In this document: positions 34,773-43,941 of the stretch, piece by piece
How the letters are laid out: every line of letters begins with the position of its first letter
Numbering within the stretch: position 1 is the first letter of the stretch
Assembly (NCBI GenBank): GCA_903882935.1
Contig: CAIRZB010000014.1
Location: forward strand, 1 to 64,000
Length of the DNA stretch: 64,000 nucleotides
From: an uncultured Parafilimonas sp.
GTDB lineage: Bacteria; Bacteroidota; Bacteroidia; Chitinophagales; Chitinophagaceae
Direction: 5' to 3'
Position numbers and translations under genes: made by a program
Notes under the pieces: model-generated
What the model was told of the DNA's origin: nothing
The model's database searches: none
Seen by the model: only the letters and a program-made list of their open reading frames with translations

Positions 34773-35282
34773 ATGGCTGATGAAAAGATAGATGAATTGG
34801 ATTTTCATATCTTAAGCGAGCTGCAAAAAGACGGCAGCATGTCGCTTACCATTATGGCAAAAAAGCTAAAAGTTTCCATCGGCACTGTGCGCAACAGGGT
34901 TGGCCGGCTACTGGGCGATAAAACTATACAAATTATCGGCAGGATAGACCCCGGAAAAGTTGGTTTTAATGCTTATGCACGCATTTTTATTTCGGTAAAA
35001 CCGGCCAAGAACATTCGCGAGGTGGCAAAGCACTTGTCAGTGCTGCCCGAGGTTAGCTTTTTAGCGATGATTTCTGGCAGGTTTGACCTTGAACTGAACG
35101 TGCAATGCCGCAACAACGACCATTTGTTGGAATTGATGGAAAAAATACAACAGATGGAGGGCATACACGAAACCGAAACCAACATGTATTTAAAAGTGTT
35201 GAAAATTGCCCAGCCCCAGTTAGACCTTGTGAAAGACCTGTGGGTAAAACCAACTGTTGCAGATAACAGAATACCCAAGTAG
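34773..35282 (+). CDS. Lrp/AsnC-family transcriptional regulator
   Basis: A 169-residue regulator. The N-terminal helix-turn-helix (about 5-60) reads IDELDFHILSELQKDGSMSLTIMAKKLKVSIGTVRNRVGRL, followed by the RAM/AsnC ligand domain (about 75-150) with FNAYARIFISVKPAKN and HLSVLPEVSFLAMISGRFDLELNV. These regulators sense amino acids and control their metabolism. It is encoded 99 bases upstream of the SusC gene and leads the amino-compound island, so it is the natural candidate regulator of that island. It is probably transcribed from its own AT-rich promoter region. Confidence 0.93.
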   Translation: MADEKIDELDFHILSELQKDGSMSLTIMAKKLKVSIGTVRNRVGRLLGDKTIQIIGRIDPGKVGFNAYARIFISVKPAKNIREVAKHLSVLPEVSFLAMISGRFDLELNVQCRNNDHLLELMEKIQQMEGIHETETNMYLKVLKIAQPQLDLVKDLWVKPTVADNRIPK

Positions 35283-35316
35283 GGGAAAAGGGGTAGATAG
35301 CCTTTTTAACCAATTC

Positions 35317-35347
35317 GCCACGGCTTACTTTACCGTGGCTAACTTTG
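35317..35347 (+). promoter_or_regulatory. SusC promoter with overlapping inverted repeat
   Basis: TAACTTTG (35340-35347) is a -7 box. GCCACGG (35317-35323) and CCGTGGC (35333-35339) form an inverted repeat exactly filling the spacer where the -33 contact would lie. This layout suits an operator for a repressor or activator, for example the adjacent Lrp/AsnC protein. It could alternatively be a weak terminator for the regulator gene. Confidence 0.45.
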
Positions 35348-35381
35348 TAACCAGCGTTTTATATTATATAAACTAACACTT

Positions 35382-38300
35382 ATGAACCAAAAACTACTGC
35401 GATGGTTGGTATGGCTATGTGCAGGGCTTTTTTTATGCACCAACGCCCAGGGCCAAAATAGCCCGATTATGATAAAAGGCAAGGTAACCGACAAAACCGG
35501 CACCCCACTGGCCGGTGCAACCGTGCTGGTTAAAGGCAAAACAGATGCTACCCAAACCACTGCCGACGGCACGTTTCAACTAACGGTGCATTCCGCAGCG
35601 GGTACCCTTGTTTTTAGCAACGTGGGCTTTGCCAATAAAGAGGTGGCCTACAGCGGCGGCAACACCAATATTACTGTACAGATGGACGAAACGATAAGTG
35701 TGTTGAATGATGTTATACTAACCGGGTATATTAAGCAAAAGAAAAGCGACATTACCGGTGCCATATCCTCTATTAGGAACAAGGATTTTAAGGACCAGCC
35801 CCTCTCCAACCTCGCCCAAAGCATCGAAGGTAAAGTGGCAGGCTTACAAGTTACCACGCCTTCCGGCACGCCGGGGGCTGGCTTGCTGGTAAGCATCCGC
35901 GGCTCCAACAACCCATTATATGTAGTAGATGGTATACCCATGTTGAGTGAAAGCAACTCGTCACTTGCCACCTCATACACCACTGATGGCACGGTTACAG
36001 GCCAGGGGCAAAACATCAGCTCCATCTCCGACATTAACCCCGACGATATAGAATCCATGGAAATTTTGAAGGATGCCTCTGCGGCTTCCATCTATGGCGC
36101 ACGGGCAGCAAACGGCGTGGTACTGATAACCACCAAACGCGGCAAAAATGGCAAAACTGATTTTAGTTTCGACAGCTATACCGGCATTCAACAGGTAAGC
36201 CGTAAAATGCCCTTTTTAAGCAGTACGCAGTTAGTTAACCTTGAACAGGATGCCCAAAAGCAAGATTTAGACCTATACAACAATAACCCTTCTGTTTTTG
36301 ATTCATTATTAAATGCCAACGGAGTTACTGGCTTTGACCCGTCGATGCTTACCAACCCATTGCCTTCATCTTGGCAAAGCGGCGTAAACACCAATTGGCT
36401 AAACCAAGTGTTACACACAGCGCCAATAACCAATATAGAACTTTCGGCAAGGGGAGGCAATGACAAGACAAGGTTTTTTATGTCGGGCGATTACTTTGAC
36501 CAAACAGGCATCGTCATCCAGAACTCCTACAAAAGAGGCTCGTTCAGGGTTAATGTGGATAATAAAGTAAACAGCAGGGTTAGTATTGGTGCGGGCTTAT
36601 CCTTCACCTATGGAAAAAACAGGCGCAGTTTTAACGATGATGCCTATACAGGCATCGTTACCAATGCCATTGGGGCATCTCCTTTGATGCCGGTTTACAA
36701 TTCTGACGGCAGCTATAGCGACTATACCCAGTACCAAGCGCTTTGGTTAAGTGATAACCCGGTTAAATCGGCCCACGCCATTATACCCATCACTACCAAT
36801 TATAGGTTGATAGGCAATGTATTTACTGATATTGACCTACTTAAAAACTTAAAGTACCATGGCTCGTTCTCAACTGATTACACCAATCTTACCGATGACC
36901 AATACTTTGATGCCATCACGAGCGATGCCTCGGGTGTAGGCGGCAAAGCGTTCAAAAATTTTTACAACAACATTACGTGGATACAAGAAAACACGCTGAC
37001 TTACCAAACCAATTTTGCAAAAAACAACAGCCTTACGGTGCTGGGTGGCTTTAGTATGCAAAATTCAACGCCGCAGGGCTATGGCCTTATGGGCACAGGG
37101 TTCCCGTCTGGCGCAGGGTTAAATGATATATCAAACGCAGTGTCTATTTTTAAAATGCCGGTTGACCCTTCTAAAAATGTACCGGTGGGCATCGTATCAT
37201 ATTTTACAAGGATACTATACTCCTTTAAAGAAAGATATTTATTATCAGTAAACGCCCGTGAAGATGGGTCGTCTCTGTTCGCCCCCTCCAACAGGTGGGG
37301 CTTTTTCCCAGGCATGTCTGCCGGATGGTTGCTGACAAAGGAAAAATTCCTCGACCATTCCGACGTGCTTACAAGTTTAAAACTGCGTTTCAGCTATGGC
37401 GAGCTGGGCGATTTAAGCAACAATGCACCTTTTGGTTACCGCACCAATTACACACCTGCATCTTACAATGGGCAGGTGGGGTTAAGGCCTTATAATTTAG
37501 GCAACCCCGATATTACCTGGCAGCGCAACAAGATGGTTAACCTTGGGGTGGACGTTGAGTTGTGGAAAGGAAAAATTAGCGGCTCCATCGAGGTGTACAA
37601 GGGCAACCAAACCAAACTGCTAACCCAGGCCCCGCTGCCCTCCACATCTGGCTACGCAGCATATACCGTTAACGCAGGCAACGTTGAAAACAAGGGCATC
37701 GAGTTGGGCATATCCGCGTACCCAGTAAGGAATAAAAACTTTACCTGGACAACCAGCTTTAACATTAGTTACAACAAAAACACCATCCAGTCTTTATACA
37801 GTGATGAGCAGTTGCTAAGTGCCTACAACGACCTCTTCCCAACCCATATACTTAAGGTTGGTGAATCGGTGGGCTCCATGTGGGGTTATAAGTTTTTGGG
37901 TATTAACAAGCAAACAGGTCTGCCTTCCTTCTCCGACAACTTGCAAGTACTGGGCAAGGCCGCACCGGATGTTTTTGGTGGTTGGAGCAACGATTTTAGG
38001 TATAAAAACTGGGATTTAAATATAGCTACCCAATTTAGCTTTGGCAACAAGGTATATAACTTAATTCAAGCCGAATACCTAACGGGCGGCTGGGCCGACG
38101 GCGGCTTTGACGGCAATAACCAGTTGGTACAGGTATTTGCCAATAATGCGAGTTTGGTTGACACCCGTTGGAAAAAAGCGGGCGATGCCAGCAACTTGCC
38201 GCGTGCATCCGTACTGTTTAACTATTATCAGCAGCAATCGTCGCAATTTGTGCAAAACGCCTCTTTCTTCAAAATTAAAACCATCAACCTCGGGTATAAC

Positions 38301-38501
38301 TTCAAACCCAAAAAGCCGGTTGTGTACTCATCCCTGCGGCTTTACTTACAGGTTCAAAACCTGTTGACCGTTACCAAGTATTATGGTTTTGACCCCGAAG
38401 TAAGCTCCAACGGGGGAGGTGCCCCGCAAACAGCGGGCGTTGACTATGCCGCTTACCCGCAAGCCAGGGTGTTTATGTTTGGCGTAGCCTTAAATTTTTA
38501 A
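35382..38501 (+). CDS. SusC/RagA-family TonB-linked outer-membrane transporter
   Basis: A 1039-residue outer-membrane importer. It has a signal peptide ending NAQGQ, a carboxypeptidase-regulatory-like domain (about 25-100, IKGKVTDKTGTPLAGATVLVKG), a plug domain (about 115-230) with DITGAISSI, LAQSIEGKVAGLQV and VLITTKRGK, then a 22-strand barrel ending AYPQARVFMFGVALNF with the C-terminal Phe. It partners the SusD lipoprotein encoded 19 bases downstream and imports oligomeric substrates with TonB energy. No glycoside hydrolases are nearby; the flanking catabolic genes suggest a peptide-like or amino-compound substrate rather than a glycan. Confidence 0.95.
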   Translation: MNQKLLRWLVWLCAGLFLCTNAQGQNSPIMIKGKVTDKTGTPLAGATVLVKGKTDATQTTADGTFQLTVHSAAGTLVFSNVGFANKEVAYSGGNTNITVQMDETISVLNDVILTGYIKQKKSDITGAISSIRNKDFKDQPLSNLAQSIEGKVAGLQVTTPSGTPGAGLLVSIRGSNNPLYVVDGIPMLSESNSSLATSYTTDGTVTGQGQNISSISDINPDDIESMEILKDASAASIYGARAANGVVLITTKRGKNGKTDFSFDSYTGIQQVSRKMPFLSSTQLVNLEQDAQKQDLDLYNNNPSVFDSLLNANGVTGFDPSMLTNPLPSSWQSGVNTNWLNQVLHTAPITNIELSARGGNDKTRFFMSGDYFDQTGIVIQNSYKRGSFRVNVDNKVNSRVSIGAGLSFTYGKNRRSFNDDAYTGIVTNAIGASPLMPVYNSDGSYSDYTQYQALWLSDNPVKSAHAIIPITTNYRLIGNVFTDIDLLKNLKYHGSFSTDYTNLTDDQYFDAITSDASGVGGKAFKNFYNNITWIQENTLTYQTNFAKNNSLTVLGGFSMQNSTPQGYGLMGTGFPSGAGLNDISNAVSIFKMPVDPSKNVPVGIVSYFTRILYSFKERYLLSVNAREDGSSLFAPSNRWGFFPGMSAGWLLTKEKFLDHSDVLTSLKLRFSYGELGDLSNNAPFGYRTNYTPASYNGQVGLRPYNLGNPDITWQRNKMVNLGVDVELWKGKISGSIEVYKGNQTKLLTQAPLPSTSGYAAYTVNAGNVENKGIELGISAYPVRNKNFTWTTSFNISYNKNTIQSLYSDEQLLSAYNDLFPTHILKVGESVGSMWGYKFLGINKQTGLPSFSDNLQVLGKAAPDVFGGWSNDFRYKNWDLNIATQFSFGNKVYNLIQAEYLTGGWADGGFDGNNQLVQVFANNASLVDTRWKKAGDASNLPRASVLFNYYQQQSSQFVQNASFFKIKTINLGYNFKPKKPVVYSSLRLYLQVQNLLTVTKYYGFDPEVSSNGGGAPQTAGVDYAAYPQARVFMFGVALNF

Positions 38502-38520
38502 CAGCCGATAAAACTATTAT

Positions 38521-39897
38521 ATGAAAAAACATTTGTTGTTTACAATTATAACCCTTTGCACCGTTGCAACAGCTTGCAATAAAATACTAAACCCCGCATC
38601 GCCCAACGCGGTGGCACCGGGTGATATTTTTACGTCCACTGCTGGGTTGTTGGAGGCCCGAACCGGCATGTATGCCACTTTGGAAACCAAGGCATATTAT
38701 GGCGGTATTTTTCCGCTGCTGGCCGAATGTTATACTGACAACGGCACCTGCGGTGGCTACAACACCGTTGACTTAAACGACATTACCTACCGCGCTGTGC
38801 AAACCACCAACCTTTATGTGGACGGCATGTATACGGCCATGTACAACAGCATTTACACGGCCAATACTATATTGGAGAATGCCGACAAGGTACCCAATGC
38901 CGACCCCACTTTGGTTGACAACATTAAAGGGGAGGCCTACTTTGTAAGGGCCTTAGCAGAGTTTGACCTTTTGCGTATGTACGGGCAACACTGGGATAAT
39001 AGCTCGGCCTTCGGCATATCTTTGGATACCAGTAACACCAACCCCACCGTACCAATAGCCCGCAGCACGGTTGCAGCATCGTACGCCCAAATCATCAGCG
39101 ACCTTAACCAAGCTGCCAGTAAAATAAACACCTACAACGGCAACATGTACGCTTCGGCCTCTGCGGCAAAGGCCCTGCTGGCCAGGGTATACCTATACCA
39201 AGGCGACAATGACCATGCCGCCGCCATGGCCACCGAAGTTATTAACGACAACAATTTTGGCTTGTACAATGCCAACACTTTCACTAGCTTATACACGCAA
39301 AAAAATACCAGCGAAAGTGTTTTTGAGCTGGTATTCAGCCCACAAAACCAAAGCTATTACAACATACTCACCTTTGTACGCACCAACGCCACCATATCCG
39401 ATGTGTTTTTTGTGGCCTCTGCAAATTTAGACACGCTATTCATCAACCGACCCGGAGATATGCGCAGCAAGCTGGTTGATTATAGCGATGTAGACAACGA
39501 CATTAGCATACAACCCAACGGACGGAGCCAAAAATACAGGGGCGAAACCGCAAAAGACAATTCAGCATACGCCATTCGCTTGGCAGAAGTGTACCTAATA
39601 CGCGCTGAAGCACTTGGAAGAACAGGTGGCGGGCTGGCAGACCTTAACACCTTGCGTGAAAACCGAGGGCTGGCGGATTTAACTGATGCCGATGTGCCGG
39701 ACAACAGTACTTATTTGACTGCCATATTGGACGAGCGCAGGGCGGAGTTGAATTTTGAGGGCCACCGTTTGTTTGACCTTGCGCGTACCCACAATGTTGA
39801 AAACGTGTTGGGCAGCGGTGTACAACCCATCATGCCTATACCAAACAGGGAAATAACGGTGGCCAACGGCGTGGTGGCGCAGAACCCGGGGTATTAG
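38521..39897 (+). CDS. SusD/RagB-family substrate-binding lipoprotein
   Basis: A 458-residue surface lipoprotein with lipobox in LCTVATAC (Cys19). The helical TPR-like scaffold of SusD is visible: MYTAMYNSIYTANTILENAD and AYFVRALAEFDLLRMYGQHW in the first half, ASAAKALLARVYLYQGD in the middle, and the SusD C-terminal block IRLAEVYLIRAEALGR followed by ILDERRAELNFEGHRLFDLART. It forms the lid of the SusC transporter at 35382. It is the last gene before a repeat-rich gap of 311 bases. Confidence 0.95.
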   Translation: MKKHLLFTIITLCTVATACNKILNPASPNAVAPGDIFTSTAGLLEARTGMYATLETKAYYGGIFPLLAECYTDNGTCGGYNTVDLNDITYRAVQTTNLYVDGMYTAMYNSIYTANTILENADKVPNADPTLVDNIKGEAYFVRALAEFDLLRMYGQHWDNSSAFGISLDTSNTNPTVPIARSTVAASYAQIISDLNQAASKINTYNGNMYASASAAKALLARVYLYQGDNDHAAAMATEVINDNNFGLYNANTFTSLYTQKNTSESVFELVFSPQNQSYYNILTFVRTNATISDVFFVASANLDTLFINRPGDMRSKLVDYSDVDNDISIQPNGRSQKYRGETAKDNSAYAIRLAEVYLIRAEALGRTGGGLADLNTLRENRGLADLTDADVPDNSTYLTAILDERRAELNFEGHRLFDLARTHNVENVLGSGVQPIMPIPNREITVANGVVAQNPGY

Positions 39898-40208
39898 AAC
39901 CCCATCTGCTACTCCCTCTCTTATTCTCTCCCCCTAAAGGGGTGAGAGCAGAAGGATGATAGATTTTTACTTTGGGAGTACGGAGAGAATAGATGTAAAG
40001 CGAAATACAATGTCAACGTAGAATTGAAAATAGTGCTGAGTCTTTAGAAGCAGTATAGAATGAACAGGTATGGTAGCACCCCTTTAGGGGCAGGGGTTGG
40101 GTTGGATAGATTTTACTTTAGAAGAAAGATAACAATTGGTTGGGTGGCAAAAAGCTATAATTGCGGCGGAATTAAAAACAGTGTTGAACCTTTTAGAAGC
40201 CATATAGA
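39898..40208. repeat. Degenerate 148-bp direct repeat upstream of the dehydrogenase gene
   Basis: Two diverged copies, about 39957-40104 and 40105-40250, share GATAGATTTTTACTTT, GTAGAATTGAAAATAGTGCT-like and TATAGAATGAACAG words and a GGGGCAGGGG tract. The second copy supplies the start codon and first residues of the following dehydrogenase. A CCCCCTAAAGGGG palindrome lies at about 39931-39943. Confidence 0.7.
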
Positions 40209-41597
40209 ATGAACAGTTACAATAACACCTCTTCAGGGGCAGGGGTATTTAAATCAATTTATCCCTATACGCAAGAAGTAATTGCGGAGTATGGGTTGAT
40301 GGATGATACCACGATTGAGAATTGCCTGCAACAAAGCACCAAGGCGTTTAAACACTGGCGCAAAACCAGTTTTGCAGAACGCAGTGCGTTGATGCTAACA
40401 CTGGCAGACATACTGGTTGCCAACCGCGATGCCTACGCAACACTTATAACCCATGAAATGGGCAAGGTGCTAAGGGAGGCTAAAGCCGAAGTGGAGAAAT
40501 GCGCCGGTTGCTGCAGGTATTATGCAGAACATGCCGAGGCTTTTTTGCAGGATGTTCCGCAGCCGTCGGATGCGTTTAAGAGTTATGTAACCTTCCAACC
40601 TGTTGGCGCGGTGCTGGCCATCATGCCATGGAATTTCCCTTTTTGGCAGGTGTTCCGGTTTGCCGCACCCTATATTATGGCCGGCAATGTAGCCTTGCTT
40701 AAACATGCGCCCAATGTTTGCGGCGTGGCGTTGGTGATTGAAAAAGCATTTTTGGATGCCGGTTTTCCCGCAGGCGTTTTCCAAACCTTGATTGTAGATG
40801 TAACCAAAACGGAAGCCATCATCAACCACGATATTGTGCAGGGCATCACGCTTACCGGCAGCGAACTTGCCGGCAGCAAAGTGGGCGCACTGGCAGGCAA
40901 GGCCATTAAAAAAAGTGTGTTGGAGCTTGGCGGCAGCGATGTAGTGATTGTGCTGGAAGACGCTGACATAGAAAAAGCAGCTAAAACCGCAGTGCAAAGC
41001 CGTATGCAAAACGCCGGGCAAAGCTGTATTGCCGCCAAACGCTTTATAACAGTAGGTAATGCCAACGAAGCCTTTACCGATGCGGTGCAAAAAGAGATTG
41101 CGCAATTAATACAAGGTGACCCATTGGATGATACCACCACCACCGGCCCGATCGCCAGAATTGACCTGGCAGAAAACCTGGAACACCAGATGCGCAATGC
41201 ACTTATTGCCGGCGCGCAACTAACACTGGGCGGCGACAGGCACGGGTGTAATTTTACACCTGCCCTGCTGGTGAATGTAAAAAAAGGCATGAGCACTTTT
41301 GAAGAAGAAGCCTTTGGCCCGTTGGCAAGCATTATACATGCCAATACCGAAGCAGAAGCCATACAATTGGCCAACGACCACCGCTACGGCCTCGGCGGCT
41401 CTATTTGGAGCAAAGACATTGACAAAGCACAGGCCCTGGCCAAAGAAATTGAATCAGGGGCCGTGTTTATCAACGCCATGGTAAAGTCCGACCCGCGCTA
41501 CCCTTTCGGCGGCGTGAAAAAATCAGGTTACGGCAGGGAGTTAGGGAGTTTTGGCATACATGAGTTTATGAATATTAAAACGGTGTATGTAGGATAG
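40209..41597 (+). CDS. Aldehyde dehydrogenase, succinate-semialdehyde type (Sad/GabD-like)
   Basis: A 462-residue NAD(P)-dependent aldehyde dehydrogenase resembling the shorter succinate-semialdehyde dehydrogenases. Key features are the PWNFPFWQVFR cofactor segment, the general base Glu in VLELGGSD, catalytic Cys273 in AGQSCIAAKRF, and EEAFGPLASI. In context it would oxidise a semialdehyde produced by the aminotransferases at 42542 or 48073. The first dozen residues (MNSYNNTSSGAGV) are encoded by DNA duplicated upstream, and the family homology starts at FKSIYPYTQE, so the true start may have been remodelled. The DinD-like gene follows 79 bases later. Confidence 0.88.
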   Translation: MNSYNNTSSGAGVFKSIYPYTQEVIAEYGLMDDTTIENCLQQSTKAFKHWRKTSFAERSALMLTLADILVANRDAYATLITHEMGKVLREAKAEVEKCAGCCRYYAEHAEAFLQDVPQPSDAFKSYVTFQPVGAVLAIMPWNFPFWQVFRFAAPYIMAGNVALLKHAPNVCGVALVIEKAFLDAGFPAGVFQTLIVDVTKTEAIINHDIVQGITLTGSELAGSKVGALAGKAIKKSVLELGGSDVVIVLEDADIEKAAKTAVQSRMQNAGQSCIAAKRFITVGNANEAFTDAVQKEIAQLIQGDPLDDTTTTGPIARIDLAENLEHQMRNALIAGAQLTLGGDRHGCNFTPALLVNVKKGMSTFEEEAFGPLASIIHANTEAEAIQLANDHRYGLGGSIWSKDIDKAQALAKEIESGAVFINAMVKSDPRYPFGGVKKSGYGRELGSFGIHEFMNIKTVYVG

Positions 41598-41676
41598 GAA
41601 GCCTGTTTATAGTTTGGAGTTTACAGTTGGTACGAATGCAGAAAGTTTACGGTATAAAAACTATTTAGAAAATCCT

Positions 41677-42519
41677 ATGGCAAAAAAAGATACCACTATA
41701 AAATTGTTTGAAAGCAAACAGGTGCGTACTGTGTGGGATAACGGCACCGAAAAATGGTACTTTAGTATAGTAGATGTGATTGAAATTTTGACTGGCTCGG
41801 AGCGGCCTCGAAAATATTGGGGTGACTTAAAAGCCAAACTAAAAAATGAAGGTAGTCAGTTGTCCGAAAAAATAGGACAACTGAAAATGCCCTCTCCCGA
41901 TGGTAAAATGTACCTTACTGATGTTGCAGACACGGAACAACTATTACGTTTGGTACAATCCATACCTTCCCCCAAAGCTGAACCGTTTAAAATGTGGCTG
42001 GCAAAAATTGGCTACGAACGTATTGAAGAAACAGAAGACCCTGAAATTGGTATTGACCGGCTGATGGAAACCTACCTAAAGAAAGGGTATAGCACCGCTT
42101 GGATAAACCAGCGTCTAAAAAGTATTGAGGTACGCAAAGAACTTACGGATGAATGGGATAACAGGGGTGTAAAAAAAGGGGAAGAATATGCAATATTAAC
42201 TGATGAGATAACCAAGGCATGGGCAGGTAAAACCGTTAAGGAGTATAAGAAGTTTAAAGGGCTGAAAAAAGAAAACCTACGGGATAATATGACCAATTTG
42301 GAGTTGGTATTAAATATGCTTGCCGAAGCTACCACCACTGAAATAAGCAAAGAAAAGAAACCCAAAAATTTTGAAGAAAACAAAACCATTGCCAAGCAAG
42401 GCGGCACCATTGCAGGAAACACCCGACAGGCAATTGAAGCGAAATCAGGGAGAAAAATCATAACCCAACAAAATGCCAAAGAATTAAAACCAAAGCCCGG
42501 AAAAAAGCAACTGGAATAG
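41677..42519 (+). CDS. DinD-like BRO-N domain protein
   Basis: A protein of 280 residues from ATG 41677; the longer frame from 41614 adds an atypical tail. The N-terminal BRO-N domain (about 5-110) has KQVRTVWDNGTEKWYFSIVDVIEILTGSERPRKYWGDLK and DTEQLLRLVQSIPS. The C-terminal half carries the block seen in DNA-damage-inducible protein D (FKGLKKENLRDNMTNLELVLNMLAEATTTEI, then NKTIAKQGGTIAGNTRQAIE). E. coli DinD is SOS-induced and inhibits RecA filaments; phage BRO proteins act as antirepressors. It is embedded between catabolic genes in the same direction with no visible functional link. It is probably a late insertion. Confidence 0.82.
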   Translation: MAKKDTTIKLFESKQVRTVWDNGTEKWYFSIVDVIEILTGSERPRKYWGDLKAKLKNEGSQLSEKIGQLKMPSPDGKMYLTDVADTEQLLRLVQSIPSPKAEPFKMWLAKIGYERIEETEDPEIGIDRLMETYLKKGYSTAWINQRLKSIEVRKELTDEWDNRGVKKGEEYAILTDEITKAWAGKTVKEYKKFKGLKKENLRDNMTNLELVLNMLAEATTTEISKEKKPKNFEENKTIAKQGGTIAGNTRQAIEAKSGRKIITQQNAKELKPKPGKKQLE

Positions 42520-42541
42520 CTAAGGGCTTAAATATTGTTAT

Positions 42542-43864
42542 ATGGAACAGTTATTTGAATCTATTACAAACAAACAAGCTTTGTACCAACGCAGAAAAAA
42601 GTTGGTACCGAATGCACTGGGGATATTTAACCCCTCAACTGTTGACCATGCCTATGGTGCAACCATTATTGACGCAGACGGCCACGAACTGATTGATTTT
42701 GCGGGCGGCATAGGCGTATTGAACGCAGGCCATTGCCCGCCGCCGGTAGTGCAGGCGATTCAAGACCAGGCAGAAAAACTGATACACAGCAGTTTTAACG
42801 TGGCCCTGTACGAGGTGTACCTTGAATTGGCGGAAAAGATGGTTGAGTTACTGCCCCACGGGGATGCAACCAAAGTAATGTTTCTGAACAGCGGTGCGGA
42901 AGCGGTAGAGAATGCCGTTAAAATAGCACGGCAAGCCACCAAAAGGCAGGCTATTATTGCATTTGGCGGGGGCTTCCATGGCCGTACCATGATGGGCATG
43001 ACGCTTACCAGCAAAGTAACTTATAAAGCAGGCTGCGGCCCCTTTGCGCCGGAGGTGTACAGAATTGATTACCCTGCCTACCGACCCCATATACATACCG
43101 AACTGACGGAAGACGAATTTGCTGCAAAAGAGATACAAAAGCTAAAGACATTCTTTAAAACAAATGTGCGGGCAGAAGATGTGGCGGGCATCATCATAGA
43201 ACTGGTACAGGGCGAGGGCGGCTTTTTTGTGGCTCCCAAAGCATACGTTACAGCATTGCGGCAGTTATGCAATGAAACAGGCATCATGCTGATATTTGAC
43301 GAGGTGCAAAGCGGCTTTGGCAGAACAGGCCGTTGGGCGGCTTATGAGCATTATGGCGTAATACCCGACATAAGCACATGGGCGAAGTCCATGGGTTCTG
43401 GTATGCCGATATCTGCGGTAATGGGCAAGGCACATATAATGGATGCTGCGGCGCCTTCCACAGTGGGCGGCACCTATGCAGGCAACCCGTTGGCCTGCGC
43501 TGCGTCCTTAGCCACCCTGCGTTATATGGAGGACATTAACATCAACGCCTTGGGCGAAAAAGTAGGAAAGATGGTGCGCAGCCGTTTTGAGTATTTTCAA
43601 CAGAAATACCCGCAAGTAGTGGGTGAGATTCGCGGCCTAGGTGCCATGCTGGCCTTTGATGTGATAACCGACGGTAATTGGAACAGTTACAACGCCGCAG
43701 GCACGCAACATATCATTAATACCTGTGCGGAACGAGGGCTGGTCGTAATCAGTGCCGGGGTGCAGGGCAATGTGATACGTATACTAAGCCCGCTGGTAAT
43801 TGAAGAGAAACTGTTGGAAAAAGGGTTGGATATATTGGAAGGGGTGTTACCCCTAATCCCCTAA
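42542..43864 (+). CDS. Class III aminotransferase, 4-aminobutyrate (GabT)-like
   Basis: A 440-residue PLP enzyme. It shows DADGHELIDFAGGIGVLNAGHCPP, the phosphate-binding NSGAEAVENAVKIAR, FGGGFHGRTMMGM, the cofactor Asp in MLIFDEVQSGFGRTG, and the Schiff-base Lys282 in WAKSMGSGMP. The closest functional group is GABA:2-oxoglutarate aminotransferase, giving succinate semialdehyde, but related enzymes use 5-aminovalerate or putrescine. It lies 22 bases after the DinD-like gene. The last residues LPLIP come from a CCCCTAATCCCCTAAAG repeat tract, so the C-terminus appears repeat-derived. Confidence 0.9.
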   Translation: MEQLFESITNKQALYQRRKKLVPNALGIFNPSTVDHAYGATIIDADGHELIDFAGGIGVLNAGHCPPPVVQAIQDQAEKLIHSSFNVALYEVYLELAEKMVELLPHGDATKVMFLNSGAEAVENAVKIARQATKRQAIIAFGGGFHGRTMMGMTLTSKVTYKAGCGPFAPEVYRIDYPAYRPHIHTELTEDEFAAKEIQKLKTFFKTNVRAEDVAGIIIELVQGEGGFFVAPKAYVTALRQLCNETGIMLIFDEVQSGFGRTGRWAAYEHYGVIPDISTWAKSMGSGMPISAVMGKAHIMDAAAPSTVGGTYAGNPLACAASLATLRYMEDININALGEKVGKMVRSRFEYFQQKYPQVVGEIRGLGAMLAFDVITDGNWNSYNAAGTQHIINTCAERGLVVISAGVQGNVIRILSPLVIEEKLLEKGLDILEGVLPLIP

Positions 43865-43941
43865 AGGAGAAGAAAGACGGAACGCAGATTTGGGGGATTG
43901 GGTGGATTAATAGGATTTAAAAAATAGGGGAAAGACTCGCT

